Positions 1 through 9,167 are shown, numbered from the stretch's first letter. The stretch: 64,000 nt of DNA from Hephaestia mangrovi (GCF_019880555.1 NZ_JAINVU010000008.1:62001-126000); one strand, 5' to 3'. Program-made: numbers and translations. Notes: a model not told the origin generated them from the sequence alone.

Positions 1-11
1 TGACCAGGGCC

Positions 12-572
12 ATGGATGCGCTGATGGCCGCCCTGGTCGCGGCGCTCCTGGCCCAGGCAAGCGATCGTGGGGTGTGGCTCGCGGCTCGTCTCGGCGATCG
101 ATTCGATCGGCATTGGACGGCGGTTGCCGGGTTGGTGATCGCGCTCGTCGGGATCAACGCGATCGCCGCGGCAGGCGCGACGCTGATCGCGCCGATGCTG
201 ACACCCAATGCCAGCGCATTGCTGCTCGCCCTGGCGCTGATCTCGGCCGGCGGCGCGGCGCTGTTCGCGCCCAAGCCGCCCGCTGAAACCTTCCGCGGGG
301 GCGCCTTCATCGCCAGCCTTGCCGCGCTGCTGGCGCTCGGCATCGGCGATCGCACGCAGTTCATCACCTTCGCGCTGGCGGCGCGGACGCCGATCCCGGC
401 GCTCGCCGCGGTCGGGTCGACGCTCGGCGGGCTCGTCATCCTCGTTCCGGCGATGCTTGCGGGTGAGCGGGCCTATCGCGGTCTTCCCCACCGCGCGATC
501 CGGTTGCCGATCGCGGCGCTGCTGCTGATTGTCGGCGCAATCGTCGGACTGGGCGCCTTGAGACTGCTCTGA
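12..572 (+). CDS. TMEM165/GDT1-family membrane protein
   Basis: A 186-residue integral membrane protein made of two repeats of about three hydrophobic segments. The second repeat carries GIGDRTQF (residues 110-117), which matches the E-x-G-D-(K/R)-T signature of the GDT1 family; characterised members move Mn2+ or Ca2+ (H+ exchange). The first repeat keeps only a degenerate version, ASDRG at residues 16-20, with the usual Glu and Gly replaced. The ATG at position 12 is the first in frame, and a TGA at positions 1-3 may end the preceding gene. Transport of a divalent cation is inferred from the family; the substrate is unknown. Confidence 0.75.
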   Translation: MDALMAALVAALLAQASDRGVWLAARLGDRFDRHWTAVAGLVIALVGINAIAAAGATLIAPMLTPNASALLLALALISAGGAALFAPKPPAETFRGGAFIASLAALLALGIGDRTQFITFALAARTPIPALAAVGSTLGGLVILVPAMLAGERAYRGLPHRAIRLPIAALLLIVGAIVGLGALRLL

Positions 573-615
573 AACACTCGATTACTGTTATCGTAAACTT
601 GCGGATGCCGGGGAC

Positions 616-640
616 GGACCCAATCTGGCAGTGAGCCGTT
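616..640 (+). promoter_or_regulatory. Possible EcfG (general stress) promoter of dps
   Basis: GGACC at 616-620 and CGTT at 637-640 are separated by 16 bases. This is one mismatch from the alphaproteobacterial EcfG consensus (GGAAC, 16-17 bases, CGTT). It lies 41 bases upstream of the dps start, a fitting place for a general-stress promoter. The motif is short, so chance occurrence is possible. Confidence 0.35.
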
Positions 641-681
641 GTCGTTTCGTATCCACAATCAACGCATCAGGAGTTATCGCG

Positions 682-1179
682 ATGGCCGACACCAACGCTT
701 CCCTCAAGACGCCCACCGACATCAAGTCGAACGAAGCCAAGACCGTGGCCGAGGCGCTCAACGGCATCCTCGCCGATACGTTTGCGCTTTACCTCAAGAC
801 CAAGAATTTCCACTGGCATGTCTCCGGCCCGCATTTCCACGATTATCACCTGATGTTCGACGCGCAGGCATCGCAGATCTTCGCGACCACCGACGCGATT
901 GCCGAGCGTGTGCGCAAGACCGGCAACACCACGCTGCGTTCGATCGGCGATGTTGCGCGGCACCAGACGATCAAGGACAATGACGCCGATTTCGTGAAGC
1001 CCGAAGACATGCTCAAGGAGCTTCGCGACGACAATCTCAAGCTGGTCGAGAAGCTGCGCGAGGCCAAGGACATTGTCGACGAGGCCAAGGACAATGCGAC
1101 CAGCGGCATCCTCGACGACTGGACCGATCAGGCGGAGGAACGCGCCTGGTTCCTGTTCGAGGCCGCGCGGAAATCCTGA
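682..1179 (+). CDS. dps: Dps-family DNA-protection ferritin
   Basis: A 165-residue Dps protein. Dps dodecamers oxidise Fe2+ with peroxide, store iron and coat DNA in starvation or oxidative stress. The ferroxidase motif is intact: NFHWHVSGPHFHDYH supplies the His ligands, and MFDAQ followed by DAIAER supplies the acidic ones. The N-terminus is rich in Lys and polar residues, as in DNA-binding Dps proteins. The start at 682 is chosen because CAGGAG (668-673) sits eight bases upstream; an upstream GTG extension lacks such a site. A hairpin follows the gene. Confidence 0.93.
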   Translation: MADTNASLKTPTDIKSNEAKTVAEALNGILADTFALYLKTKNFHWHVSGPHFHDYHLMFDAQASQIFATTDAIAERVRKTGNTTLRSIGDVARHQTIKDNDADFVKPEDMLKELRDDNLKLVEKLREAKDIVDEAKDNATSGILDDWTDQAEERAWFLFEAARKS

Positions 1180-1190
1180 ATAAGCCGCGA

Positions 1191-1220
1191 CAGCGGCCGG
1201 CCGATCGCGGCCGGCCGCTG
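1191..1220. terminator. Perfect 12-bp hairpin between dps and the DUF1328 gene
   Basis: CAGCGGCCGGCC and its exact complement enclose a 6-base loop (GATCGC). There is no U-run on either side, so it may be a Rho-assisted terminator, a 3' stabiliser of dps mRNA, or both. It ends 14 bases before the next start codon. Confidence 0.5.
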
Positions 1221-1234
1221 CCCGGGAGGGTATC

Positions 1235-1420
1235 ATGCTAAAATGGGCTTTCATCTTCCTCGTCATCGGATTGGTGCTGGGGGTGCTTGGCTTCGGCGGG
1301 ATCGGCGGCGCGTTCGTCGGCATCGCCAAGATCCTGTTCTTCATCGCGCTGGCGATCTTCCTGATCCTGCTCGTGCTGGGCCTGCTGGCCGGCAAGGCGA
1401 TCAAGGACACGCTCGACTGA
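1235..1420 (+). CDS. DUF1328 small membrane protein
   Basis: A 61-residue, almost wholly hydrophobic protein with two membrane segments around a glycine-rich turn ([19 protein letters not shown]), the hallmark of DUF1328 (YtjA-type) peptides. A GGGAGG ribosome site lies about eight bases upstream. Family members are small inner-membrane proteins, often near stress genes; their function is not established. The position behind dps suggests stress-linked expression, which is inference. Confidence 0.8.
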   Translation: MLKWAFIFLVIGLVLGVLGFGGIGGAFVGIAKILFFIALAIFLILLVLGLLAGKAIKDTLD

Positions 1421-1448
1421 GGTGCGAGATGACGAGACGATTGCGGGC

Positions 1449-2585
1449 ATGACCACGAACAAGGTGATCGCCCGCATCGCCCCCGGCGTGACCGGGATCG
1501 CCGCTCCTGATTGGGATGGTTGCGCCGGGCGTGGCAATCCCTTCGTCAGCCACGCCTTCCTGTCGATTCTGGAGGAATCGGGGAGCGCCGTCGCCCGTGC
1601 CGGGTGGCAACCGATCCCGATCGTGATCGATGGCGACGACGGCCATCCCGATGCGATCGCACCGGCTTATGCCAAGAGCCATAGCCAGGGCGAATATGTC
1701 TTCGATCATGCCTGGGCCGATGCGTGGGAGCGTGCCGGTGGGCAATATTACCCCAAGTTGCAGGCCGCGGCGCCGTTCAGCCCCGTGCCGGGGCCGCGGC
1801 TGCTGCTGCGCGATCCCGCCGCGGCGGCGCCGTTGATCGCCGCGTTGGAGGCGGTGACCGATCAGCATGGCCTGTCGTCCGCCCATGCGACCTTCATCGC
1901 GCCCGATCAGGTGCCGCTGTTCGAGCAGGCGGGCTGGCTGATCCGCCGCGGCATTCAGTTCCACTGGCGCAATCGCGGCTATGCCAGCTTCGACGATTTC
2001 CTCGGCGCGCTCGCCTCCCGCAAGCGCAAGGCGATCCGCAAGGAACGCGCCGCGGCGCTCGATGGCCTGACGATACGGCATGTCACCGGCGCCGATCTCA
2101 CCGAGGCCGATTGGGACGCCTTCTGGATATTCTATCAGGATACCGGCGCGCGCAAATGGGGACAGCCCTATCTTACGCGCGCCTTCTTCTCGCTGCTCGG
2201 CGAGCGCATGGCGGACAAGGTGCTGCTGTTTCTTGCCGAGCGCGATGGCCGTCCGGTCGCGGGCGCGCTCAACCTGATCGGCGGGGATACGCTCTACGGC
2301 CGTTATTGGGGCTGCATCGAGGACGTGCCGTTCCTGCATTTCGAGCTATGCTATTATCAGGCGATCGAAGCAGCGATCGTCCGTGGCCTTGCGACCGTCG
2401 AAGCCGGCGCGCAGGGCGAGCACAAGCTGGCGCGCGGCTACGAGCCGACGCCAACCTGGTCGGCGCATTACATCCCCGATCCGGGCTTTCGCCGCGCGGT
2501 CGCCGACTTTCTCGACCGCGAGCGCGCGGCGATCGCCGCGGACGAAGAGTTCCTTGGTGGCATGATGCCGTTCAGGAAAGCTTGA
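1449..2585 (+). CDS. FemAB/GNAT-like acyltransferase (DUF482, COG3146)
   Basis: A 378-residue cytoplasmic protein of the DUF482 family, related to FemAB/GNAT N-acyltransferases and often annotated as peptidogalycan biosynthesis or recognition. Typical segments are GNPFVSHAFL near the N-terminus, the basic stretch RKRKAIRKER, FYQDTGARKWGQPYLTR in the middle, and GEHKLARGYEPTPTWSAHY near the end. The ATG at 1449 is preferred; an in-frame GTG at 1422 is possible. Its 3' end overlaps the convergent gene by 14 bases. The acceptor substrate is unknown. Confidence 0.8.
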   Translation: MTTNKVIARIAPGVTGIAAPDWDGCAGRGNPFVSHAFLSILEESGSAVARAGWQPIPIVIDGDDGHPDAIAPAYAKSHSQGEYVFDHAWADAWERAGGQYYPKLQAAAPFSPVPGPRLLLRDPAAAAPLIAALEAVTDQHGLSSAHATFIAPDQVPLFEQAGWLIRRGIQFHWRNRGYASFDDFLGALASRKRKAIRKERAAALDGLTIRHVTGADLTEADWDAFWIFYQDTGARKWGQPYLTRAFFSLLGERMADKVLLFLAERDGRPVAGALNLIGGDTLYGRYWGCIEDVPFLHFELCYYQAIEAAIVRGLATVEAGAQGEHKLARGYEPTPTWSAHYIPDPGFRRAVADFLDRERAAIAADEEFLGGMMPFRKA

Positions 2586-4158
2586 CGGCGGCGGCCTCGC
2601 GCTCGGCGAGCGGCGGCTGCTTCTCGGGCACCTTGTACAGTACCGATGTTCCGGCGCGCCACACCGGCTGCAGATCGGCGGCGAGGCTGGCGTCGTAGCG
2701 CGGTGGATTGATCAGCCAGACATAATCGAACGCGCGACGCGGGAACCACGCCAGCGACTGATCGATCGTCATCCAGCGTTGACGGAAGCATTTACGCTCG
2801 GTGACGATCTCGGAAGGGTCATGGGCAAAAGCGCGGGCGGCGGGATAATCGACGTTGAGCAGTTGCGCGCCGGCCATATCCCATTGATCGTTGGAAAAGC
2901 CGCGACGGCGGACCATCACCATCGCCGGCAGATGCTCGAGCCGCGACATCGCCCAGACGTCGCGACAATGCCCGCCAACCAGCCCGAGCACGCGCGCGCC
3001 GGCGGGCACGTGGTCGAGCGCGGCAAGCTCGGTCTTGTAGGTCTGGGCGTACATGCCGAAGCTCACCGTGGTCGCGGTCAGCCGCACCAGCGTGAAGGCC
3101 AGGCCGATCGCGGCAACGAGGTTGGCATCGCGCATGTGATAGCCGGGCCGCTCGCGCAGCGCGATCACCAGCACCGCCAGCATGAATGGCGCGAGCCGCA
3201 TGTCGGCATAGGCCGATCCGAACACGATGCGCGGCAGCACCAGATAGGCGGCGATCAGGCATAGCGCCGAAAGCGTGAGGTTGCGCGAATAGGTGATCGT
3301 GCGGTCGCGCAGCCCCTTGACCAACAACAGTCCGATGACGCCGAGCGAGGCGAGGTCGAAATCCTGCCAGCGGTCACGCAATATGTCCTTCACCCAGCGC
3401 CACTTGAGCCGCCAGTTGAACCAGTCTCCGGTGAAGCCGCCGACATGCTTGCCGCCGCGCCAGATCACCATCAGCGCCATCGGTACGCACAGCGGCAGGC
3501 AGTGCGGCGCGGCCATGAACGGCGCCTTGAGCCAGCTCTTGCCCTTGTCGTGCGCGCGGACCAGTTCGGCCGAGAAGGCGAGCACGCCGAGCGTCCCCCA
3601 GCCGTACGTGTGGCATAGCCAGATCAGGCACGAAATCGGCACGAACAGCGCAGCGCGCAGGCCGATTCGATTGAGCCGGGCGAGGCGCAGCCACAAGGCG
3701 AAGGCGTTGAGCGCTAGGCCCATCGACAATGCGAAATTCACGAAGCCGAAGTGGAAGGGATAGCTATAGGCAAGCGGCAGCGCGAACAGCGCGGTGGCGG
3801 GGATGCGCCCGTGCACCTCGCGCGCGATCCACAACAGCCCCGAAACGATCAACAGGGGGATCGTCATGACGATCAGCTTGACCGCGAGCTCGAGCCCGAA
3901 GATCGGCGCCAGCGGAATGACCAGCAGATCGATGCCGAGATTGCCGATCAGCTGCCAATGAAAATGATACCATTGGGTGAACCACGGATCGTGCCCGATA
4001 TCGAGCTGCACGCGATAGCGGCCCATGTGCCCAGGCAGATCGACCATCGGCGGGATCGAGGGATAGAGAAGCGGGATGATCGAAGCGAGCGCGATCGCCA
4101 CGACGAACCATCGCGTCTGCCACCAGTGGATTGGCTCTCGGCCGCTGTCCCCCATCAT
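2572..4158 (-). CDS. Polytopic membrane protein, GT-C-like (paralogue A)
   Basis: A 528-residue protein with about ten membrane segments and a soluble C-terminal domain of roughly 130 residues. It is clearly paralogous to its upstream neighbour: both share MVDLPGH/LTDFPGH near residue 40, WHLIGNLGI, a EVHGR(I/V)PAT segment, PF(H/Q)FGFVNF and CLIWLCH(T/S)(Y/F)GW. An Asp in the first periplasmic loop followed by this architecture resembles GT-C glycosyltransferases, but no characterised family is recognised. It is the last gene of the minus-strand cluster that begins at 9075. Confidence 0.6.
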   Translation of the reverse strand: MMGDSGREPIHWWQTRWFVVAIALASIIPLLYPSIPPMVDLPGHMGRYRVQLDIGHDPWFTQWYHFHWQLIGNLGIDLLVIPLAPIFGLELAVKLIVMTIPLLIVSGLLWIAREVHGRIPATALFALPLAYSYPFHFGFVNFALSMGLALNAFALWLRLARLNRIGLRAALFVPISCLIWLCHTYGWGTLGVLAFSAELVRAHDKGKSWLKAPFMAAPHCLPLCVPMALMVIWRGGKHVGGFTGDWFNWRLKWRWVKDILRDRWQDFDLASLGVIGLLLVKGLRDRTITYSRNLTLSALCLIAAYLVLPRIVFGSAYADMRLAPFMLAVLVIALRERPGYHMRDANLVAAIGLAFTLVRLTATTVSFGMYAQTYKTELAALDHVPAGARVLGLVGGHCRDVWAMSRLEHLPAMVMVRRRGFSNDQWDMAGAQLLNVDYPAARAFAHDPSEIVTERKCFRQRWMTIDQSLAWFPRRAFDYVWLINPPRYDASLAADLQPVWRAGTSVLYKVPEKQPPLAEREAAAVKLS

Positions 4159-4212
4159 TCAGAGGCTTTAGCGGCGGTGGGCAGCGTCAGACAAGCACGC
4201 TTCGCCGCATTC

Positions 4213-5733
4213 CTATCCGCGCGGCGCGATGCGATAGACCGCCGATCGGCCGTTTTGCCAGATCAGCGAAAGATCCGGCGCATGCGCGCGGCCGGGCGGG
4301 AAGCCGATCGTCCAGACGCGATCGAACGTGCCGCGATCGAAGTGCGCGATTGCCGTATCGAAATCGGTGATCTGGTAGCCGGCGCCGGCCGGGTAGACGA
4401 TCTGCGACGGATCGCGATCGTAAGGCGCCGCGGCCGGATGCAGCGGCGTGACGAGTTGCTGGCCCGTGAGCGACCATTGTTCGTTGGTGAACACGTGCCG
4501 CCGCGCGATGGCGATGCCAGCCAGATGCGTATCGCGGGAAACCGGCCAATCGGTCTTGGCCGGCTCCGCTTCGAGGACCAGCACGGCCGACCCGGCGGGC
4601 AGCGCATCGAGCACGGCGAGGTCGCGCGATTGGGCGTTGGCGGCTTGCGCGAACACGATCGTCGTGGTCGCCAGGCGCATGACGAAGAAGCCGGTTGCCG
4701 CGGCCGCCAGCCAGCGCGCGCGCGGCCAGCCCTGCTCGACGCGGATTGCGAGTATCGCCAGCGCCAGCGTGGCCGGCAGGATGCGCATGTCGACATAAGC
4801 GCCGCCGTCGAACAGGCGAGGTAGCGCCAGGAAGGCGAGCAATCCGAACGCGGCGGGCATGGCGAGTAGCGGATCGAGCCGTAGCCGCGTCGAGCGAGCG
4901 GCGAGGGCGGTCAATGTAAACAGGGCGATAGCACTCAGCAGATCGTAAACAAGCCAGCGTTCGCGTAGCACCGATAGCAGCCAGACCAGCTTGAGCGGCA
5001 GATCGAACCAGTCGCCGGTATCGCCCGCCGCCGGTTGCGCGAGGTCGGTCGCCGTCGCGACGAGCGGCAGCGCCATCGGCAGCACCATCAGCCCGGCGAG
5101 GAGCACCGCTTTCGGCCATGCTGCCCCCGCGCGGCGGCGCAGCACGGTCTCGGCGCCGAGCACAAACAGGCCGGTCATCGCCCAGCCGAACGAATGGCAA
5201 AGCCAGATCAGGCAGGCGAGCGGCGCGAACAACAGCGCACGTCGCCATGCCGGCCAGGTGCGCGCGAGCCTGATCCACAGCGCCAGCGCGGCAAGCGCCA
5301 GCGCCGCCGACAGGCAGAAATTGACGAAGCCGAACTGGAAGGGCAGCGCATAGGCCAGCGGGAAAGCGAAGGGTGCCGTTGCCGGTACGCGCCCGTGAAC
5401 TTCGTACGTCAGCCACAGCATCGCAGCGATGCTGGCCGCCGGAATCGCTATGACCGCGAGCTTGGCGGCTGGCTCCAGGCCGAGCAGCGGCCGCAGTGCC
5501 AGCACCACGCTCTCGATCCCGAGGTTGCCGATCAGGTGCCAATGCACCGCATAATGACGCGCGAGCGGGCCGTGCCCCGCTTCGGCGAGGATGCGGTAGC
5601 TGCCGAGATGCCCCGGAAAATCGGTCAGCGGTGGCACCGCCGGCCACCACAAGGGCACGGTGGCGGCGACGATCGCGGCGAGCGCCAGCCAGCGGGAAAG
5701 AGGCCAGCCGTCGGCGCGGCTCACCCCCGGCAT
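4213..5733 (-). CDS. Polytopic membrane protein, GT-C-like (paralogue B)
   Basis: About 506 residues, with the same fold and motifs as the following gene (paralogue A), including LTDFPGHLGSYR, HWHLIGNLGIES and LIWLCHSFGWAM, and a soluble C-terminal domain ending in SAVYRI. The duplication is old, as most loops differ. The start at 5733 overlaps the stop of the upstream gene by 13 bases and suggests translational coupling; a longer in-frame start at 5799 is possible. The role is unknown; glycan transfer or polymer assembly at the inner membrane is inferred from architecture and context. Confidence 0.6.
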   Translation of the reverse strand: MPGVSRADGWPLSRWLALAAIVAATVPLWWPAVPPLTDFPGHLGSYRILAEAGHGPLARHYAVHWHLIGNLGIESVVLALRPLLGLEPAAKLAVIAIPAASIAAMLWLTYEVHGRVPATAPFAFPLAYALPFQFGFVNFCLSAALALAALALWIRLARTWPAWRRALLFAPLACLIWLCHSFGWAMTGLFVLGAETVLRRRAGAAWPKAVLLAGLMVLPMALPLVATATDLAQPAAGDTGDWFDLPLKLVWLLSVLRERWLVYDLLSAIALFTLTALAARSTRLRLDPLLAMPAAFGLLAFLALPRLFDGGAYVDMRILPATLALAILAIRVEQGWPRARWLAAAATGFFVMRLATTTIVFAQAANAQSRDLAVLDALPAGSAVLVLEAEPAKTDWPVSRDTHLAGIAIARRHVFTNEQWSLTGQQLVTPLHPAAAPYDRDPSQIVYPAGAGYQITDFDTAIAHFDRGTFDRVWTIGFPPGRAHAPDLSLIWQNGRSAVYRIAPRG

Positions 5734-7562
5734 GGCGCGCCGTGATTGACCCGATAGAGTAGGAGGTCGGTCGTCGGTAGTACGATCGGCGACAGCCATC
5801 CCGGTGTTCGGCCGGCTATCAGGCGTGCGGCGAAACCGTTTGGAGCTGCGGTGCGGTAAACGGCGGATTCACCTGAGTCCGGGGCTAGCAAAACATAATC
5901 GAACGACCCGGCGCAAATGATTGATCGGGCTCGCTCCGGCGAGCCGATGAAAGCGGCGATTGCGCGGTGGAGCTGACGCTCCATGCGGTGATAGCCGCCG
6001 ACATAGACATCATGATGCGTCGCCGAGATCAACCGCGGACCGATGTCGACTTCATTGAACATGAGCCCTGCCGGCAGCCGATTCAGTGCCGCGATACCGC
6101 AATCGACGCCACAGCCCGTCTTGGGAGTCAGATCTGGCGCGTCCGTCTCGGGTGCGATCCATCCCGCGGCCGAGACGGGCATAAGCGGTGACAGGGCAAA
6201 TATCATCGCAGCCATAGAGAGAATGCGCGGTATCGATGCGCCGATGCTCTCGACACGCGGACGCAGCGTCTGCACGATCAGCAACGCGCCGGGGATCGCG
6301 ATGACGTTGGACAGACCGGCTGCTCGTCTTACCATCACACCGATAAGAAAAGTGGCGAGCGCAACGAGCACCAAGAGGAGCCAGCGTCTCCGTGTTTCCG
6401 ATGCTTCAGCGCGAGCCCAGCCAAACGCCGCGCCTACCAGCCCGACTACGGGAAAGGCGATCATGGAGACGGCGCCAACCAAGGATTGGTCGTAGAAGGG
6501 AAGCCCTTCCACGACGTTGTCGTACCAGAATCGCCGGACGAGAGGATCCATCTGGCCAAACGGACTTCCCAGGCAATTGGGCGCGGCCAGCGCGAAGAAT
6601 CCGGCACCGATTGCTCCAGCGACGGCAAGCGCGGCGAAGCGTTGTGCCATGCCGCGGCGCCTCGTCAATTGTACCGCCAGCGCAGTGGCGGCAGCCGCCA
6701 CGATCAACGCTTCGACGTGAGCGGGCTTGATGACGTCGCATAATTGCGTGGCCCACCGAATGGTTGGTGCGGTGGCAACGAAATAGACCAACTCGGTCGC
6801 TGCTAAAGATGCCATGAAGGCAACCAGTCTCGCGCTCGACTCACGACCGATCGCCCAAAGCAGCGCCAATATTCCCGCCAATGCGACGGCGAAGGGAAGT
6901 CCCTCAAGCGAGATCGACAGAAACGTGGCGGTTGCGACGCCGGCAAGGAGACCGGAGCGCCGTGGCGACTGATCGAGCAAAGCGGCAAAGGCGGCGGTGC
7001 CGAAACAGATTTGCCAGCCGTGATGATCGATCCGGGTGGGAAACATCTGAATCAGCACGGCGGGGGCGGTGGCGAGCATGAACGGCGCAAGCAGGACGAG
7101 CAACGAATCAGGACCGATCAGGCGGCGGACCGCGATCATCAGGGCAACCATCGTTGCCCCGAGTGTGGCCAACGGCACCAATGTTATAGCTATCTGCTCT
7201 GCGCGCGCTTCGCCGAGCAGCGGCGCAAGCGGAGCGATCACGGCAAGCAGAGGAAGGTCGACCAGCCGCGACCAATGCATGGCCAGGCCGAAGGGCGGAT
7301 CGATCCGATGCTGGGTCATGTCGAACCAGCTTTGCCCGTGAACGAGATCGCGTACCTGCTGGAGTCGCATCGCATCGTCGACATCCGTCAGGTGATGCGT
7401 CGCGATATCGGGCCAGAATCGAACCAGCAACATCGCAGACACGATGATCCAGACAAGCAGCAGGCCCAGCCAGGGGAATGGCGGTAGCGCGCTGTCTGTC
7501 TCTACCGCGCTGACGTTCGGAGCGACGGGAGCGACGGTCGGGGTGTCTGCCGCCGTCGCCAC
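5721..7562 (-). CDS. STT3-like GT-C membrane protein
   Basis: A 613-residue membrane protein. The first periplasmic loop carries DVDDAMRLQQVRDL and then HRIDPPFGLAMHWSRLVDLP, a pattern of the STT3/AglB-like bacterial GT-C proteins in which an acidic D-x-D type motif binds metal and a lipid-linked sugar. About 12 membrane segments precede a periplasmic C-terminal domain with a Cys-rich patch (CGVDC) and NRLPAG, whose tail resembles the ends of the two following genes. It starts one base after the flavoprotein stop, so the two are probably co-translated. The donor and acceptor are unknown. Confidence 0.65.
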   Translation of the reverse strand: MATAADTPTVAPVAPNVSAVETDSALPPFPWLGLLLVWIIVSAMLLVRFWPDIATHHLTDVDDAMRLQQVRDLVHGQSWFDMTQHRIDPPFGLAMHWSRLVDLPLLAVIAPLAPLLGEARAEQIAITLVPLATLGATMVALMIAVRRLIGPDSLLVLLAPFMLATAPAVLIQMFPTRIDHHGWQICFGTAAFAALLDQSPRRSGLLAGVATATFLSISLEGLPFAVALAGILALLWAIGRESSARLVAFMASLAATELVYFVATAPTIRWATQLCDVIKPAHVEALIVAAAATALAVQLTRRRGMAQRFAALAVAGAIGAGFFALAAPNCLGSPFGQMDPLVRRFWYDNVVEGLPFYDQSLVGAVSMIAFPVVGLVGAAFGWARAEASETRRRWLLLVLVALATFLIGVMVRRAAGLSNVIAIPGALLIVQTLRPRVESIGASIPRILSMAAMIFALSPLMPVSAAGWIAPETDAPDLTPKTGCGVDCGIAALNRLPAGLMFNEVDIGPRLISATHHDVYVGGYHRMERQLHRAIAAFIGSPERARSIICAGSFDYVLLAPDSGESAVYRTAAPNGFAARLIAGRTPGWLSPIVLPTTDLLLYRVNHGAPCRG

Positions 7563-7563
7563 G

Positions 7564-9075
7564 TCAGGCGGCCTTGAGGCGCTTGGGCACCAGCCGTTCG
7601 GAGTGCAGCGCTTCCTGCTGCCCCTCGTCGCCCGACTCGTGATATTCGGCGTCCTCGTTGACGCACCAGATATCGTAGATGCGGTGGCCGGCGAGGATGT
7701 TCTTCACCGTCAGCATCGCCGTCATCATCGCGTGATCCTGGTTGTTGTAGCGATGCATGCCGTTGCGCCCGACCATGTGGAGCGTCGGATAGGCGCCCTC
7801 CAACTCACGGCGCATCGCCTCGACATTGTCGCGATAGCTGTCGTCATAGACAGGATAGGCCTTTTCCTGGCGCACCACCACGCCGCCTTCGACCTGCGCG
7901 GGATCACAAAGCCCCAGTGTCGCCATCTCCCGCGTCGCCAGCGCGACGAGATCGTCGTCGCTGGCGTTCCACAGGCCGTCGCCTTCGAAGCAGAAATATT
8001 CGAGGCCGACGCAGGCGACCTCGGGATCGGGCACCATCTCCGGCGACCACGACCGGAAATTCTGGATGCGGCCGACCTTCACCTTCGAATCGTGGATGTA
8101 GATCCAGTTATCGGGGAACAGGTCGGGCGATCGGATGATCAGCGCGACGGTGAGGAAGTCGCGATATTTGAGGTCGAGCGCGTTGGCGGTCGTCGTTGGC
8201 AGCGGGTGGATGCGGCCGGCGAGCTCGCGCATCGGCGCCGACGAAATCACATCGGTGGCGCTGATCACCATGGTTTCGCCGTCGGACGTCCGCGCGGCGA
8301 CCCGCCAGCGGCCGGTGACGGGATCGTGGCGGAGCTGCTGCAGCGCGTGACCCATCAAGATGCGGTTGCCGCCGGCGATCACCTTGTCGCGTGCCGCTTC
8401 CCACATCATGCCGGGGCCCTGGCGCGGATAGCGGAACGTCTCGAGCAGCGTCTTGACCGCCATGCCGTCGTTGCGCCGCTTGTGCAGGCCGAGCGAGCGC
8501 TTGAGCCCGTCGAGCACCGCGCCGCCGAGGCTCAACCCCTTGATCCGCTGCGCCGCCCAATCAGCCGAAATTTCGTCGCACGGCATGCCCCACACTTTCT
8601 CGGTATAGGTCTTGAAAAAGATCGAGAACAGCTTGTGACCGAACTGATTGACCACCCAGTCCTGAAAGCTGGTCGCGTCCTTCTTCGGAAACATCTTCCA
8701 GCGCAGGTAGGAGAGCATGCACAGGCTCGATCGCCAGATGCCGAGATTGCCGAGTGCTTCGAACGCACGCAGCGGGTAGGAATAGAATTTACCCTCGTAA
8801 TAGATGCGGCTCATGCGCGGGCGCTGGATGAAATCGTCCGGCAGGATCTCGTTCCAGAGATCGACCACTTCCTTCGATTTCGAGAAGAAACGGTGGCCGC
8901 CGATATCGAAGCGGAAGCCGGAATGCTCGACGGTGCGGCTGATGCCGCCGACATAGACCGGGTCTTTCTCGATCACGACGACCGATTTTCCGGCTTTCGT
9001 CAGAAGATAGGCGGCGGTGAGGCCCGCTGGCCCAGCGCCGATGATCGCCACATCGGCAGCACGCGTCTCGTTCAT
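7564..9075 (-). CDS. NAD(P)/FAD-dependent oxidoreductase, UDP-galactopyranose-mutase-like
   Basis: A 503-residue flavoprotein of the COG1232/amine-oxidase group. The dinucleotide-binding motif IIGAGPAGLTAA is at the N-terminus, followed by VGGISRTVEHSGFRFDIGGH, typical of UDP-galactopyranose mutase-like and protoporphyrinogen-oxidase-like enzymes; the C-terminal FAD contact is in HRYNNQDHAMM. The ATG at 9075 is preferred over 9096 because a G-rich ribosome site (GGGGG) precedes it. It heads the cluster with three GT-C-like membrane proteins, so a sugar-nucleotide or lipid-linked-sugar substrate is a reasonable inference. Confidence 0.75.
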   Translation of the reverse strand: MNETRAADVAIIGAGPAGLTAAYLLTKAGKSVVVIEKDPVYVGGISRTVEHSGFRFDIGGHRFFSKSKEVVDLWNEILPDDFIQRPRMSRIYYEGKFYSYPLRAFEALGNLGIWRSSLCMLSYLRWKMFPKKDATSFQDWVVNQFGHKLFSIFFKTYTEKVWGMPCDEISADWAAQRIKGLSLGGAVLDGLKRSLGLHKRRNDGMAVKTLLETFRYPRQGPGMMWEAARDKVIAGGNRILMGHALQQLRHDPVTGRWRVAARTSDGETMVISATDVISSAPMRELAGRIHPLPTTTANALDLKYRDFLTVALIIRSPDLFPDNWIYIHDSKVKVGRIQNFRSWSPEMVPDPEVACVGLEYFCFEGDGLWNASDDDLVALATREMATLGLCDPAQVEGGVVVRQEKAYPVYDDSYRDNVEAMRRELEGAYPTLHMVGRNGMHRYNNQDHAMMTAMLTVKNILAGHRIYDIWCVNEDAEYHESGDEGQQEALHSERLVPKRLKAA

Positions 9076-9167
9076 TCCAACCCCCAGCTTGGTCACTGCG
9101 AAGTGGAGTGAACGAAAGCCTTTAAAGGCTGGTTAACGAGAAATTAGAGGCACGCATGGCTCCAAGT

